Of a stretch of 64,000 nucleotides of DNA, positions 57,138-64,000 are shown piece by piece. The notes beneath the pieces are model-generated. The model was given only the letters and a program-made list of their open reading frames with translations, ran no database searches and had not been told where the DNA came from. The first letter of the stretch is position 1, and every line of letters begins with the position of its first letter. The DNA comes from Glaciimonas sp. Its GTDB lineage: Bacteria; Pseudomonadota; Gammaproteobacteria; Burkholderiales; Burkholderiaceae_D. Location: the NCBI GenBank assembly GCA_012927625.1, contig JABBOV010000003.1, forward strand, positions 124,001 through 188,000, written 5' to 3'. The position numbers and the translations under genes are program-made.

Positions 57138-58036
57138 CGATAGCGACAATAGCCACGACAATCACCGCGCGCACGCTGAAAAACTGCCCGGCCCCAGCCA
57201 AGCTGAACCTGTTTTTACACATTACCGGACGCCGCCCGGACGGCTACCATTTGCTGCAAACGGTATTCCAGTTGCTGGACTTTGGCGACACCCTCCACTT
57301 CGCACTGCGCGACGACGAGCGCATTGAACGCAGCAACGCCTTGCCCGGCGTGCCACAGGATTCCGATCTGACCGTGCGCGCAGCACGCCTGCTGCAAGCT
57401 GCCGGCCGCGAAAAATTGGGGAAGCCGCTGGCGGGGGCCGACATCGCACTGGAAAAGCGCTTGCCAATGGGCGGCGGTCTGGGCGGCGGATCGTCTGACG
57501 CAGCCACCACCATGATGGCGCTAAACCATCTGTGGCACACCGGCTTCAGCCGGGCTGAACTGATGACGCTAGGCTTGCAACTCGGCGCCGACGTGCCTTT
57601 TTTCCTGTTCGGACAAAATGCCTTTGCCGAAGGCGTGGGAGAAATTTTGAGCCCGATCGAAACTCCCGCTTGCTGGTATGTCGTCATCGAACCCGGCGTA
57701 TCCATTTCCACCGCAGCAATATTTAACGCAAAAGATTTGACAAGGGATACAAACCTAGTCAAAATATCGAACTTTTCAAAGGCCCCAAAAAGCTTTGGAA
57801 AAAACGATCTGCAAGCGGTAGCGACCAGGCTGTTTCCTGAAGTTTCTGATGCCATACAGTGGTTAAAAAAATTCGGAGATGCTAGAATGACCGGCTCAGG
57901 TTCATGTGTTTTCTGTTCAGTAGAGCAAGAACATGATGCCAGCGAAGTACTGAAAATCGTACCGCCGCGCTGGAGAGCATGGAAAGTTAAAGCAATTGGG
58001 CAACATCCTCTGGCGAATTTTCTCAGAGAGCAGTAA
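57134..58036 (+). CDS. ispE: 4-diphosphocytidyl-2-C-methyl-D-erythritol kinase
   Basis: This 300-residue GHMP kinase of the MEP isoprenoid pathway has A-P-A-K-L-N-L-F-L-H at the N-terminus, G-Y-H-L-L-Q-T-V-F and the phosphate loop L-P-M-G-G-G-L-G-G-G-S-S-D. L-G-A-D-V-P-F-F and M-T-G-S-G-S follow. The first dozen residues (T-I-A-T-I-A-T-T-I-T) are a low-complexity extension, so an internal start is possible, but the ATGA overlap with lolB supports this one. It precedes tRNA-Gln and prs in the conserved order. Confidence 0.95.
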   Translation: MTIATIATTITARTLKNCPAPAKLNLFLHITGRRPDGYHLLQTVFQLLDFGDTLHFALRDDERIERSNALPGVPQDSDLTVRAARLLQAAGREKLGKPLAGADIALEKRLPMGGGLGGGSSDAATTMMALNHLWHTGFSRAELMTLGLQLGADVPFFLFGQNAFAEGVGEILSPIETPACWYVVIEPGVSISTAAIFNAKDLTRDTNLVKISNFSKAPKSFGKNDLQAVATRLFPEVSDAIQWLKKFGDARMTGSGSCVFCSVEQEHDASEVLKIVPPRWRAWKVKAIGQHPLANFLREQ

Positions 58037-58104
58037 GGAATTGGTTTGACGTTGAATATGCTAGTACATTTTTCACATGCGAGACGGCAGACAATTGATC
58101 GTGT

Positions 58105-58181
58105 AGGGGAGTCGCCAAGTTGGTTAAGGCACTGGATTTTGATTCCAGCATTCGAAGGTTCGAGTCCTTCCTTCCCTGCCA
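58105..58181 (+). tRNA. tRNA-Gln (anticodon TTG)
   Basis: The acceptor stem AGGGGAG / CTTCCCT has a G-T pair, the discriminator is G and the CCA end is encoded (58179-58181). The anticodon loop is TTTTGAT with anticodon TTG. The T-arm is GAAGG-TTCGAGT-CCTTC. It sits between ispE and prs as in related genomes. Confidence 0.93.
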
Positions 58182-58220
58182 ATAAGTCACATAAAACAAA
58201 AACGCACATTCATATAGTAT

Positions 58221-58267
58221 AAAAGCCGCCGACGTAAGACTAATCCAGTCCTGCGTCGGTGGCTTTT
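58221..58267 (+). terminator. Intrinsic terminator between tRNA-Gln and prs
   Basis: AAAAGCC-G-CCGACG pairs with CGTCGG-T-GGCTTTT across a 19-nt loop, 40 bp after the tRNA. The final T run makes a Rho-independent terminator likely; it may also leave part of the transcript to read into prs. Confidence 0.75.
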
Positions 58268-58298
58268 ACTCCTTTTAACGACTGCAATCAGGCATCTC

Positions 58299-59249
58299 AT
58301 GGCACTCGAAAACTTGATGGTATTTGCCGGCAACGCCACGCCGGATCTGGCTATTGAAGTATGCAAACAGCTGGGCCTGTCCCTTGGCAAGGCTAGCGTT
58401 TCCAAGTTTTCGGACGGTGAAGTAATGGTCGAAATTAACGAAAACGTGCGCGGCAAGGACGTTTTCGTGCTGCAATCGACTTGCGCGCCGACCAACGACA
58501 ATCTGATGGAACTGATCCTGATGGTCGATGCTTTGAAACGTGCATCGGCCGGTCGCATTACTGCTGCCATTCCATATTTTGGCTACGCCCGCCAGGATCG
58601 CCGCCCACGCTCGGCGCGGGTCGCGATCTCGGCCAAGGTGGTAGCCAATATGCTGGAACAAGCCGGCGTCGAGCGCGTCCTGATCATGGACTTGCATGCG
58701 GATCAGATCCAGGGATTTTTCAACATCCCGGTTGATAACATTTACGCTTCCACAGTTTTGCTGGGTGATTTGGTCAAGAAAAATTACGATGATTTACTCG
58801 TGGTCTCACCTGACATCGGCGGCGTAGTCCGCGCCCGCGCGCTGGCCAAAAGACTCAACTGCGATCTCGCCATCATCGACAAGCGCCGCCCGAAAGCCAA
58901 TGTATCCGAGGTGATGAATATCATCGGCGAAGTCGAAGGTCGCAACTGCGTGATCATGGATGACATGGTCGATACTGCGGGCACGCTGACCAAGGCGGCC
59001 GAAGCGCTCAAAGAGCGCGGCGCCAAGAAAGTACTGGCTTATTGCACTCACGCTGTTTTGTCCGGCCCGGCCATTGAGCGCATAGAAAATTCGCCGATAG
59101 ATGAAGTGGTCGTAACCGACACCATTCCCCTGTCGGACGCGGCAAAAGCTTGCAGCAAGATCCGCCAGCTATCGTGCGCCGCCCTGCTGGCGGAAACCTT
59201 CCGCCGCATCACCAAGGGCGATTCAGTGATGTCGTTGTTCGTGGAATAA
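58299..59249 (+). CDS. prs: Ribose-phosphate pyrophosphokinase
   Basis: The 316-residue enzyme makes PRPP from ribose-5-phosphate and ATP for nucleotide, His and Trp synthesis. It has the class I features: F-S-D-G-E near the N-terminus, Y-A-R-Q-D-R in the ATP loop, [11 protein letters not shown] and the PRPP-binding loop [13 protein letters not shown]. Length and ending are normal. It lies between tRNA-Gln and rplY. Confidence 0.97.
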   Translation: MALENLMVFAGNATPDLAIEVCKQLGLSLGKASVSKFSDGEVMVEINENVRGKDVFVLQSTCAPTNDNLMELILMVDALKRASAGRITAAIPYFGYARQDRRPRSARVAISAKVVANMLEQAGVERVLIMDLHADQIQGFFNIPVDNIYASTVLLGDLVKKNYDDLLVVSPDIGGVVRARALAKRLNCDLAIIDKRRPKANVSEVMNIIGEVEGRNCVIMDDMVDTAGTLTKAAEALKERGAKKVLAYCTHAVLSGPAIERIENSPIDEVVVTDTIPLSDAAKACSKIRQLSCAALLAETFRRITKGDSVMSLFVE

Positions 59250-59268
59250 ACAAAACTGCAAATCAAGT

Positions 59269-59357
59269 TCAGCCGGGTTCAATCACGGGCTGAATACTGT
59301 AAAAGGGCACGGTAAATACTATGCCCACACTTGGAATCCCCTGGTCGCGGGGGATTT
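59269..59357 (+). promoter_or_regulatory. Structured leader of rplY
   Basis: Between prs and rplY (148 bp) two stems can be drawn: TTCAGCC / GGCTGAA (59269-59295) and AATCCCC / GGGGATT (59336-59357), with a weaker GGGC / GCCC pair between. The second ends about 40 bp before the rplY ATG. A leader controlling ribosomal protein L25 synthesis is possible, but no known family is recognised. Confidence 0.35.
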
Positions 59358-59397
59358 ATACCGCAAGGCACTGCCTTGCATTATCTGGAGCTTTAAA

Positions 59398-60030
59398 ATG
59401 AAAGTTATCGCATTCAAACGCACTTTGCAGGGGACCGGAGCGAGCCGCCGCCTGCGCATTACCGGTCAAACGCCTGGTATCGTCTACGGCGGCACCGAGC
59501 CGGCAATCAGTCTTACACTGGATCACAATGCGCTTTATCACGCATTGAAAAAAGAAGCATTTCACGCTTCGATCCTGGATCTCGAAATCGACGGCAAAGT
59601 TGAAAAAGTCTTGCTGCGCGATTTTCAGGTACACGCTTTCAAACAACTGGTGTTGCATGTCGACTTCCAGCGCGTTGATGCAAACCAGAAGATCCACGTT
59701 AAGGTGCCGCTGCATTTCATCAATGCAGACATCGCTCCGGTCGTCAAACTGTCTGCCGGCATCGTCAGCCACGTCATGACAGAATTGGAAATTGCCTGCC
59801 TGCCAGCCAACCTGCCTGAGTCGATCACTGTCGACTTGGCAACGCTGGAAGCGGGCGAATCAATCCACCTGTCAAGCATCGTGTTGCCAGAAGGCGTAAG
59901 CGCCATCGTGCATGGCGATGATCCAACTATCGCAACCGGCACCATTCCTGCCGGCACGGTCGCCAGCACAGATGCCGAAGTCGAAGCCGAAGCAGATACC
60001 GATGCAGGTAAAGAAACACCGGCAGCCTAA
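59398..60030 (+). CDS. rplY: 50S ribosomal protein L25 (general stress protein Ctc type)
   Basis: The 210-residue protein has the L25 domain that binds 5S rRNA (about 1-95; [24 protein letters not shown]). The C-terminal TL5/Ctc domain follows ([16 protein letters not shown]) and a Glu/Ala-rich tail. This is the long Ctc form, unlike the 94-residue E. coli protein. It lies between prs and pth, its conserved place. Confidence 0.95.
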   Translation: MKVIAFKRTLQGTGASRRLRITGQTPGIVYGGTEPAISLTLDHNALYHALKKEAFHASILDLEIDGKVEKVLLRDFQVHAFKQLVLHVDFQRVDANQKIHVKVPLHFINADIAPVVKLSAGIVSHVMTELEIACLPANLPESITVDLATLEAGESIHLSSIVLPEGVSAIVHGDDPTIATGTIPAGTVASTDAEVEAEADTDAGKETPAA

Positions 60031-60067
60031 GCTGTTGCACTATTCGGCTGCTGCAGCCGAACCCAGG

Positions 60068-60093
60068 AACCCGTCATTCGTGGCGGGTTTTTT
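60068..60093 (+). terminator. Intrinsic terminator after rplY
   Basis: AACCCGTCA and TGGCGGGTT pair (one G-T) around a TTCG tetraloop and run into a T tract. It lies 38 bp after the rplY stop, a classic Rho-independent terminator. The following 190 bp to pth are AT-rich and hold no gene. Confidence 0.9.
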
Positions 60094-60287
60094 ATTGCCT
60101 TAAAAAATTGTTACTATGATGAGTATCATAAAAAAATTACCATCTACCGCATTTAAATGAAGCAATTTCAAAAATACTCACCGTTTATTTCAATCTCTAT
60201 CTAGTTTGGCCCTGCTGCTGTCGACACAACTAATTGGACCTGCGCCCTTTCTCCGGGATAATCGCTGTTTTGCTCTAAAATCACACC

Positions 60288-60875
60288 ATGTCCATCCGTC
60301 TCATCGTCGGCCTCGGCAACCCTGGCCCAGAATACGAACAAACGCGCCACAATGCCGGCTTTTGGCTGCTCGACAATCTGGCCAATTCAATGGCGCACTG
60401 CCGATTGCAACGCGAATCACGCTTTAACGCACTGGTAGCGAAAACCAGCATCGCCGGGCAGGAGGTATGGCTACTGGAACCGCAAACTTTCATGAACCGT
60501 TCCGGCCAGTCAGTCGGCGGTCTGGCGCGGTTCTACAAAATCCTGCCGGAAGAAGTGCTGGTGGTGCATGACGAACTCGACATTGCCCCGGGCCTGGCCA
60601 AAATCAAGAAAGGCGGCTCATCCGGCGGACATAACGGTTTGAAAGATATCAGCGCCGCACTCGGCAGCCAGGATTACTGGCGCTTGCGGATCGGCATCGG
60701 CCATCCGCGGGTGCTGAATTTGCAGCAAGATGTAGTCGATTTTGTACTGCACCGGCCACGCAAAGAGGAGCAGATACTTATCGATGAAGCCATCGCCAAA
60801 AGCATCGGTGTCATCCCGCTGCTGTGCGAAGGCAAATTTGAAGCCGCCACGATGCAATTACACACTATCAAGTGA
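60288..60875 (+). CDS. pth: Peptidyl-tRNA hydrolase
   Basis: This 195-residue enzyme frees tRNA from prematurely released peptidyl-tRNA. It has [19 protein letters not shown] with the catalytic His in R-H-N, then [15 protein letters not shown] and G-G-H-N-G-L-K-D-I. Length and motifs are complete. It closes the conserved prs - rplY - pth series. Confidence 0.97.
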   Translation: MSIRLIVGLGNPGPEYEQTRHNAGFWLLDNLANSMAHCRLQRESRFNALVAKTSIAGQEVWLLEPQTFMNRSGQSVGGLARFYKILPEEVLVVHDELDIAPGLAKIKKGGSSGGHNGLKDISAALGSQDYWRLRIGIGHPRVLNLQQDVVDFVLHRPRKEEQILIDEAIAKSIGVIPLLCEGKFEAATMQLHTIK

Positions 60876-60929
60876 GCGCCGCACCGTTTTACCTCTCTGC
60901 CGAACTCCTACGCTGCGGCCTTACGCATA

Positions 60930-61127
60930 CTATTTCTTGGCTTCGTTAGCCGAATCCTGGATTTTCTGCCCGGCTTTTTCGATTTCCTGGCCTGCTTTCT
61001 GGGTCGTCTCATCTATGCTCTTGCCGGCACGTTCGGCCGGACCTTCTGGCTTTTGGCAGGCCGACAAGCCGGCCAGCAGAATGATGGTGGCGAATGCTGT
61101 AACGATGGATTTGCTTGCTTGATGCAT
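60930..61127 (-). CDS. Small predicted lipoprotein
   Basis: The 65-residue protein has an N-terminal signal and the lipobox L-S-A-C (Cys24). A charged helical part with repeats of A-G-x-x-I-x-x-x-x-Q-K (K-A-G-Q-E-I-E-K-A-G-Q-K-I) follows. The ATG at 61127 is preceded by AAAGGA at good spacing. It looks like an entericidin-like or hydrophilic-helix lipoprotein; function unknown. It is convergent with pth and stands alone. Confidence 0.75.
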   Translation of the reverse strand: MHQASKSIVTAFATIILLAGLSACQKPEGPAERAGKSIDETTQKAGQEIEKAGQKIQDSANEAKK

Positions 61128-61312
61128 TTTTTTCCTTTGTGGTGGATGAAACCTATATTCGGCCCACCGCCGATGACTTCGCGCAGTAACGACTAGATGG
61201 CGAACAGGGTAGAAGTAAGGCCGGTCGAAATACCCTGCTACAAACGCAGCAGGACAACCCCAGACCGCCGATCATACTTGGAAATCAGCATAAAATGCCG
61301 ATCGGAACAGCT

Positions 61313-61705
61313 TCAACGCGGCCCGCAGGCGAATATCTGAACGTCCGGTGCCGCCGCCGGCGAACCGACCAGTTCCGCCAGTCCACGGCAACTGCCGTCC
61401 CAGCAGATGTTGTAATCGGCCACGTAATCCGAGCGCGCCAAATTCAGCCGGTCGAGCGGCGCCAGTGGCGGCCGGTAATGCCAGACGCCATCCGCCAGCA
61501 CCGCATCGGGCGGCGGTTCCATGCCGGCGCCGGAGCCACGGATGCGTGCCTCGGTCAATTGCAGGCGGGCGCCGTCAGCCGTTGGCACCACCCGGTAATC
61601 CTCTTCCCAGAGTATCTTTTCGATCGAATGGGTCCAGGCCAGGGTGAACTCCTGCAGCGGCAAACTCACCACCAGTCCTGCCGCCGCCAGGCAAACTCCG
61701 ATCAT
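61313..61705 (-). CDS. DUF1850 protein, small partner of a TRAP transporter
   Basis: The 130-residue protein has an N-terminal hydrophobic segment. DUF1850 features follow: F-T-L-A-W-T-H-S-I-E-K-I-L-W-E-E-D-Y, G-A-R-L-Q-L-T-E-A-R-I-R-G-S-G-A-G-M-E. ATG at 61705 overlaps the TRAP permease stop (ATGA); the 9-codon longer start lies inside the permease gene. DUF1850 proteins are regularly encoded beside TAXI-family TRAP permeases, and their role is not known. Confidence 0.88.
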   Translation of the reverse strand: MIGVCLAAAGLVVSLPLQEFTLAWTHSIEKILWEEDYRVVPTADGARLQLTEARIRGSGAGMEPPPDAVLADGVWHYRPPLAPLDRLNLARSDYVADYNICWDGSCRGLAELVGSPAAAPDVQIFACGPR

Positions 61706-63759
61706 ACTAGGGCCAGCCGACGCTTTTGCCAAACATGCCAGATCATGAACGCCAGCGCCATCGCGAATCCGATCTGATCGGTTAGCGGCACCGCCGCCAC
61801 CAGCATCATTGCCGCCACAGCGGTAAACACACGTTCATGGATTTTGAGCGGCGCCAGCAGATAACCGACTGCGGTGGCGCCCCACAAGGCAATTGCCAGC
61901 AACGCTTTGCCGACGATGTAGACCACCGCAACCACGGTCCACTCACCCTGCAACATCAGCGCCGGCGCATAGACCGCCATGTACGGAATCACAAAACCGG
62001 CAATCGCGATCTGGGTCGCCTTGACGCCGATGCGCATTGGCGAGGCCTTGGCGATCGACGCCGCGGCAAACGCTGCCAATGCCACCGGCGGCGTCAGATC
62101 GGCCATGATGCCGAAATAAAACACAAACATATGCGAGACGATCAGCGGCACACCGAGACTGAGCAACGCCGGCGCCGCAATCGAACTGGTGATGATGTAG
62201 TTCGGAATGGTAGGAATTCCCATCCCCAGGATCAGGCACACGATCATTGTCAGGAACAGTGACAGAAACAAGCTTTTGTCGCCAACCGTCAAAATGAAGC
62301 CGGCAAAACTGGAGGCGGCGCCGGTCAGCGTCAGCACGCCGATAATGACGCCGACGATGGCGCAGGCCATACCAACCGGCAGCGCCTGCTTGGCGCCGTC
62401 GATCAGGCTGGCGCGGATCGTGCGCAAGGTATCGCGGCCGCCCTTGACCAAGAAGCACGCCAGCACCAGCAGCGCAATCACGGCCAGGATCGCGTAAATG
62501 CCGAACTCGAAGAAGGTCGCAGCCGCCAAGCCCAGCCCGACCCAGAATACATAGCGAAATGCCATGCTGGACACGCGCGCTGCCACCGCCGCACCGAGAA
62601 TCAGGATCGCCGTCAGCGCAAGCCCGGTCAGGCCGGCGAACATCGGCGTAAAGCCGTGGAACAGCATGCCGACCAGCGCCGCCAGCGGCAGTAGCAGATA
62701 CCAGTTCTCTTTGAGTGCCTTGAGCGGACTCGGGCACTGGTCTTTCGGCAGGCCGACCAAGCCCATGCGGCCCGCTTCCAGATGCACCATCCAGAACGCC
62801 GTCACGTAATACAGAGTCGCTGGAATTACTGCCGCCTTGACGATATCCACATACGGCACGTTCAGCGTCTCGGCCATGATGAACGCCACCGCCCCCATCA
62901 CCGGCGGCATAATCTGGCCCCCCATCGAGGCAGTCGCTTCGACCGCGCCGGCAAACACCGAGCTATAGCCAAAACGCTTCATCAGCGGGATCGTGAACTG
63001 ACCAACGGTCAGCACGTTGGCCACGCCGGAACCGGAAATGGTACCCATGAAACCGGATGAGATTATCGCCACCTTGGCCGGTCCGCCCTTGGCCTGGCCG
63101 ACCAGACCGAGCGCAATCGCGTTGAACAACTTGATCATGCCGGCATGTTCAAGGAATGCGCCGAACAGGATGAACAAGAAAATATAGGTGGCCGATACCA
63201 TGATCGGAATGCCGAGAATGCCCTCGGTGCCGAGAAACAACTGGCTGACGATCTGATCGAAACCGTATCCGCGATGCCCGAGTGGCAACGGCAGATATTG
63301 CCCAAATAAGCCATACAGCAGAAACGTGCCGCATACGATTGGCAGTGCCCACCCGAGCATGCGTCGGGTGGCTTCAAATACCAGCACGATCATGATCGCG
63401 CCGACCACCAGATCGGCGCTGCTCGGATCGCCCGAGCGCTGAATCAGGTCGCCCTCGAAAATCCAGTGATAGAACGACAGCCCGAAACCGGTAGCGGCCA
63501 GTAGCCAGTCGTACCAAACGACCGAAGTCAGCTTGCCACTCTTGAAAGCGGGATAGATCAAAAAGGTCAGCATCAGCAGAAAACCGACATGCAGCGAACG
63601 GATCGTTAGCGACGACAACGGGTGAAAAGCGGCGACGATCAATTGATACGTCGAGAATGCCAGTGCGGCCGCAATCAGGATCTTCAGCGCAATGCCGCTG
63701 AGCGTGCGTTGCGCGCCATGCTCCTGGAATTCTTCGACTTGGGTATTAGGGGAAGACAT
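61702..63759 (-). CDS. TRAP transporter fused 4TM/12TM permease (TAXI type)
   Basis: The 685-residue inner-membrane protein has about sixteen hydrophobic segments: the small DctQ-like part (about 25-165) fused to the large DctM-like part. Typical TAXI permease pieces are G-S-G-V-A-N-V-L-T-V-G, A-S-M-G-G-Q-I-M-P-P-V-M-G and C-L-I-L-G-M-G-I-P-T. It uses ion gradients to import organic acids bound by a periplasmic TAXI protein, encoded upstream at the window edge. Substrate cannot be told from sequence. Confidence 0.93.
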   Translation of the reverse strand: MSSPNTQVEEFQEHGAQRTLSGIALKILIAAALAFSTYQLIVAAFHPLSSLTIRSLHVGFLLMLTFLIYPAFKSGKLTSVVWYDWLLAATGFGLSFYHWIFEGDLIQRSGDPSSADLVVGAIMIVLVFEATRRMLGWALPIVCGTFLLYGLFGQYLPLPLGHRGYGFDQIVSQLFLGTEGILGIPIMVSATYIFLFILFGAFLEHAGMIKLFNAIALGLVGQAKGGPAKVAIISSGFMGTISGSGVANVLTVGQFTIPLMKRFGYSSVFAGAVEATASMGGQIMPPVMGAVAFIMAETLNVPYVDIVKAAVIPATLYYVTAFWMVHLEAGRMGLVGLPKDQCPSPLKALKENWYLLLPLAALVGMLFHGFTPMFAGLTGLALTAILILGAAVAARVSSMAFRYVFWVGLGLAAATFFEFGIYAILAVIALLVLACFLVKGGRDTLRTIRASLIDGAKQALPVGMACAIVGVIIGVLTLTGAASSFAGFILTVGDKSLFLSLFLTMIVCLILGMGIPTIPNYIITSSIAAPALLSLGVPLIVSHMFVFYFGIMADLTPPVALAAFAAASIAKASPMRIGVKATQIAIAGFVIPYMAVYAPALMLQGEWTVVAVVYIVGKALLAIALWGATAVGYLLAPLKIHERVFTAVAAMMLVAAVPLTDQIGFAMALAFMIWHVWQKRRLALV

Positions 63760-63832
63760 GTTTGAGGTGCTCCAGTGCGTGTGAACGGGGAGTCATGACT
63801 GCCCTCCCCGCTATACTTTACCTGCAGCCTGC

Positions 63833-64000
63833 TTACTTGATCAGACCGATTTCGCGGTAGTACTTTTCGGCGCCCGGATGCAGCGGCAGTGGCATGCCGA
63901 CCAGCGCAGTTTCCTTGCGGATCGACTTGGCAGCGGCATGCGCCGCCGCCAGATGATCCAGGTTTTCAAACATGCTCTTGGTCATCTTGTAGACGGTGTC
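63833..64000 (-). CDS. TAXI-family TRAP solute-binding protein (C-terminal end; start outside window)
   Basis: The last 55 codons read D-T-V-Y-K-M-T-K-S-M-F-E-N-L, A-H-A-A-A-K-S-I, then H-P-G-A-E-K-Y-Y-R-E-I-G and stop TAA at 63833-63835. H-P-G-A-x-x-Y-Y is the standard ending of TAXI binding proteins. It lies 73 bp upstream of the permease in the same direction. A GGGGAG / CTCCCC stem in this gap (about 63786-63810) may balance expression of the binding protein and permease. Confidence 0.88.
   Translation of the reverse strand, partial: DTVYKMTKSMFENLDHLAAAHAAAKSIRKETALVGMPLPLHPGAEKYYREIGLIK

Overview
The window looks like the chromosome of a betaproteobacterium of the order Burkholderiales, most probably an Oxalobacteraceae relative. 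This rests on family resemblance and gene order, not on a database search. The supporting orders are mutM - dynamin GTPase - mutY, and TPR lipoprotein - lolB - ispE - tRNA-Gln - prs - rplY - pth. No rRNA, CRISPR array, prophage or replication origin was seen.

Layout. 1-11 kb is mostly housekeeping: the end of rdgC, fadH, a minus-strand run (EI24 protein, CinA-like protein, ycaO, rsuA), an EAL-CBS-GGDEF protein and a Crp/Fnr regulator. 11.6-17 kb is accessory: tRNA-Thr, a 36-residue lysine-rich protein, a RelE/ParE toxin with a broken antitoxin, a GAF-Fis regulator without an AAA+ domain next to a flavin monooxygenase, and several copies of a short dispersed repeat. 16.7-27.3 kb holds two very large paralogous DUF4214 proteins. 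Between them lies a five-gene mobile-looking cassette (DUF4160, DUF2442, a RAYT-type transposase, ParD-like antitoxin, RelE-like toxin) bracketed by about 195-bp direct repeats. 28.4-33.4 kb is a FecR/beta-barrel protein, a CHASE2-cyclase and a TPR plus outer-membrane barrel protein. 33.6-50.1 kb is a complete minus-strand polysaccharide locus. 50.4-61 kb returns to conserved core genes, and 61.3-64 kb is a TAXI-type TRAP transporter.

How genes work together. The polysaccharide locus supplies GDP-mannose (manC), converts it to GDP-6-deoxy-D-hexose, probably GDP-D-rhamnose (gmd, rmd), polymerises it with three glycosyltransferase proteins including a three-domain enzyme, probably caps it with a coiled-coil methyltransferase, exports it through Wzm/Wzt (Wzt carries an extra C-terminal domain) and may O-acetylate it (AlgI/AlgJ-like pair). 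It resembles the A-band / common polysaccharide antigen logic of Pseudomonas aeruginosa.

Most interesting points. Both giant DUF4214 genes carry the same CRP-type palindrome (TGTGA-N6-TCACG) at the same distance upstream, and a class III nucleotide cyclase is encoded divergently about 2.5 kb away. That cyclase has Val where the family has the transition-state Asn, so a local cAMP circuit is a hypothesis with a visible weak point. The FecR protein ends in what looks like a small TbpB-like barrel, and its operon ends with a Slam-like TPR/barrel protein, suggesting a surface-display and signalling unit.
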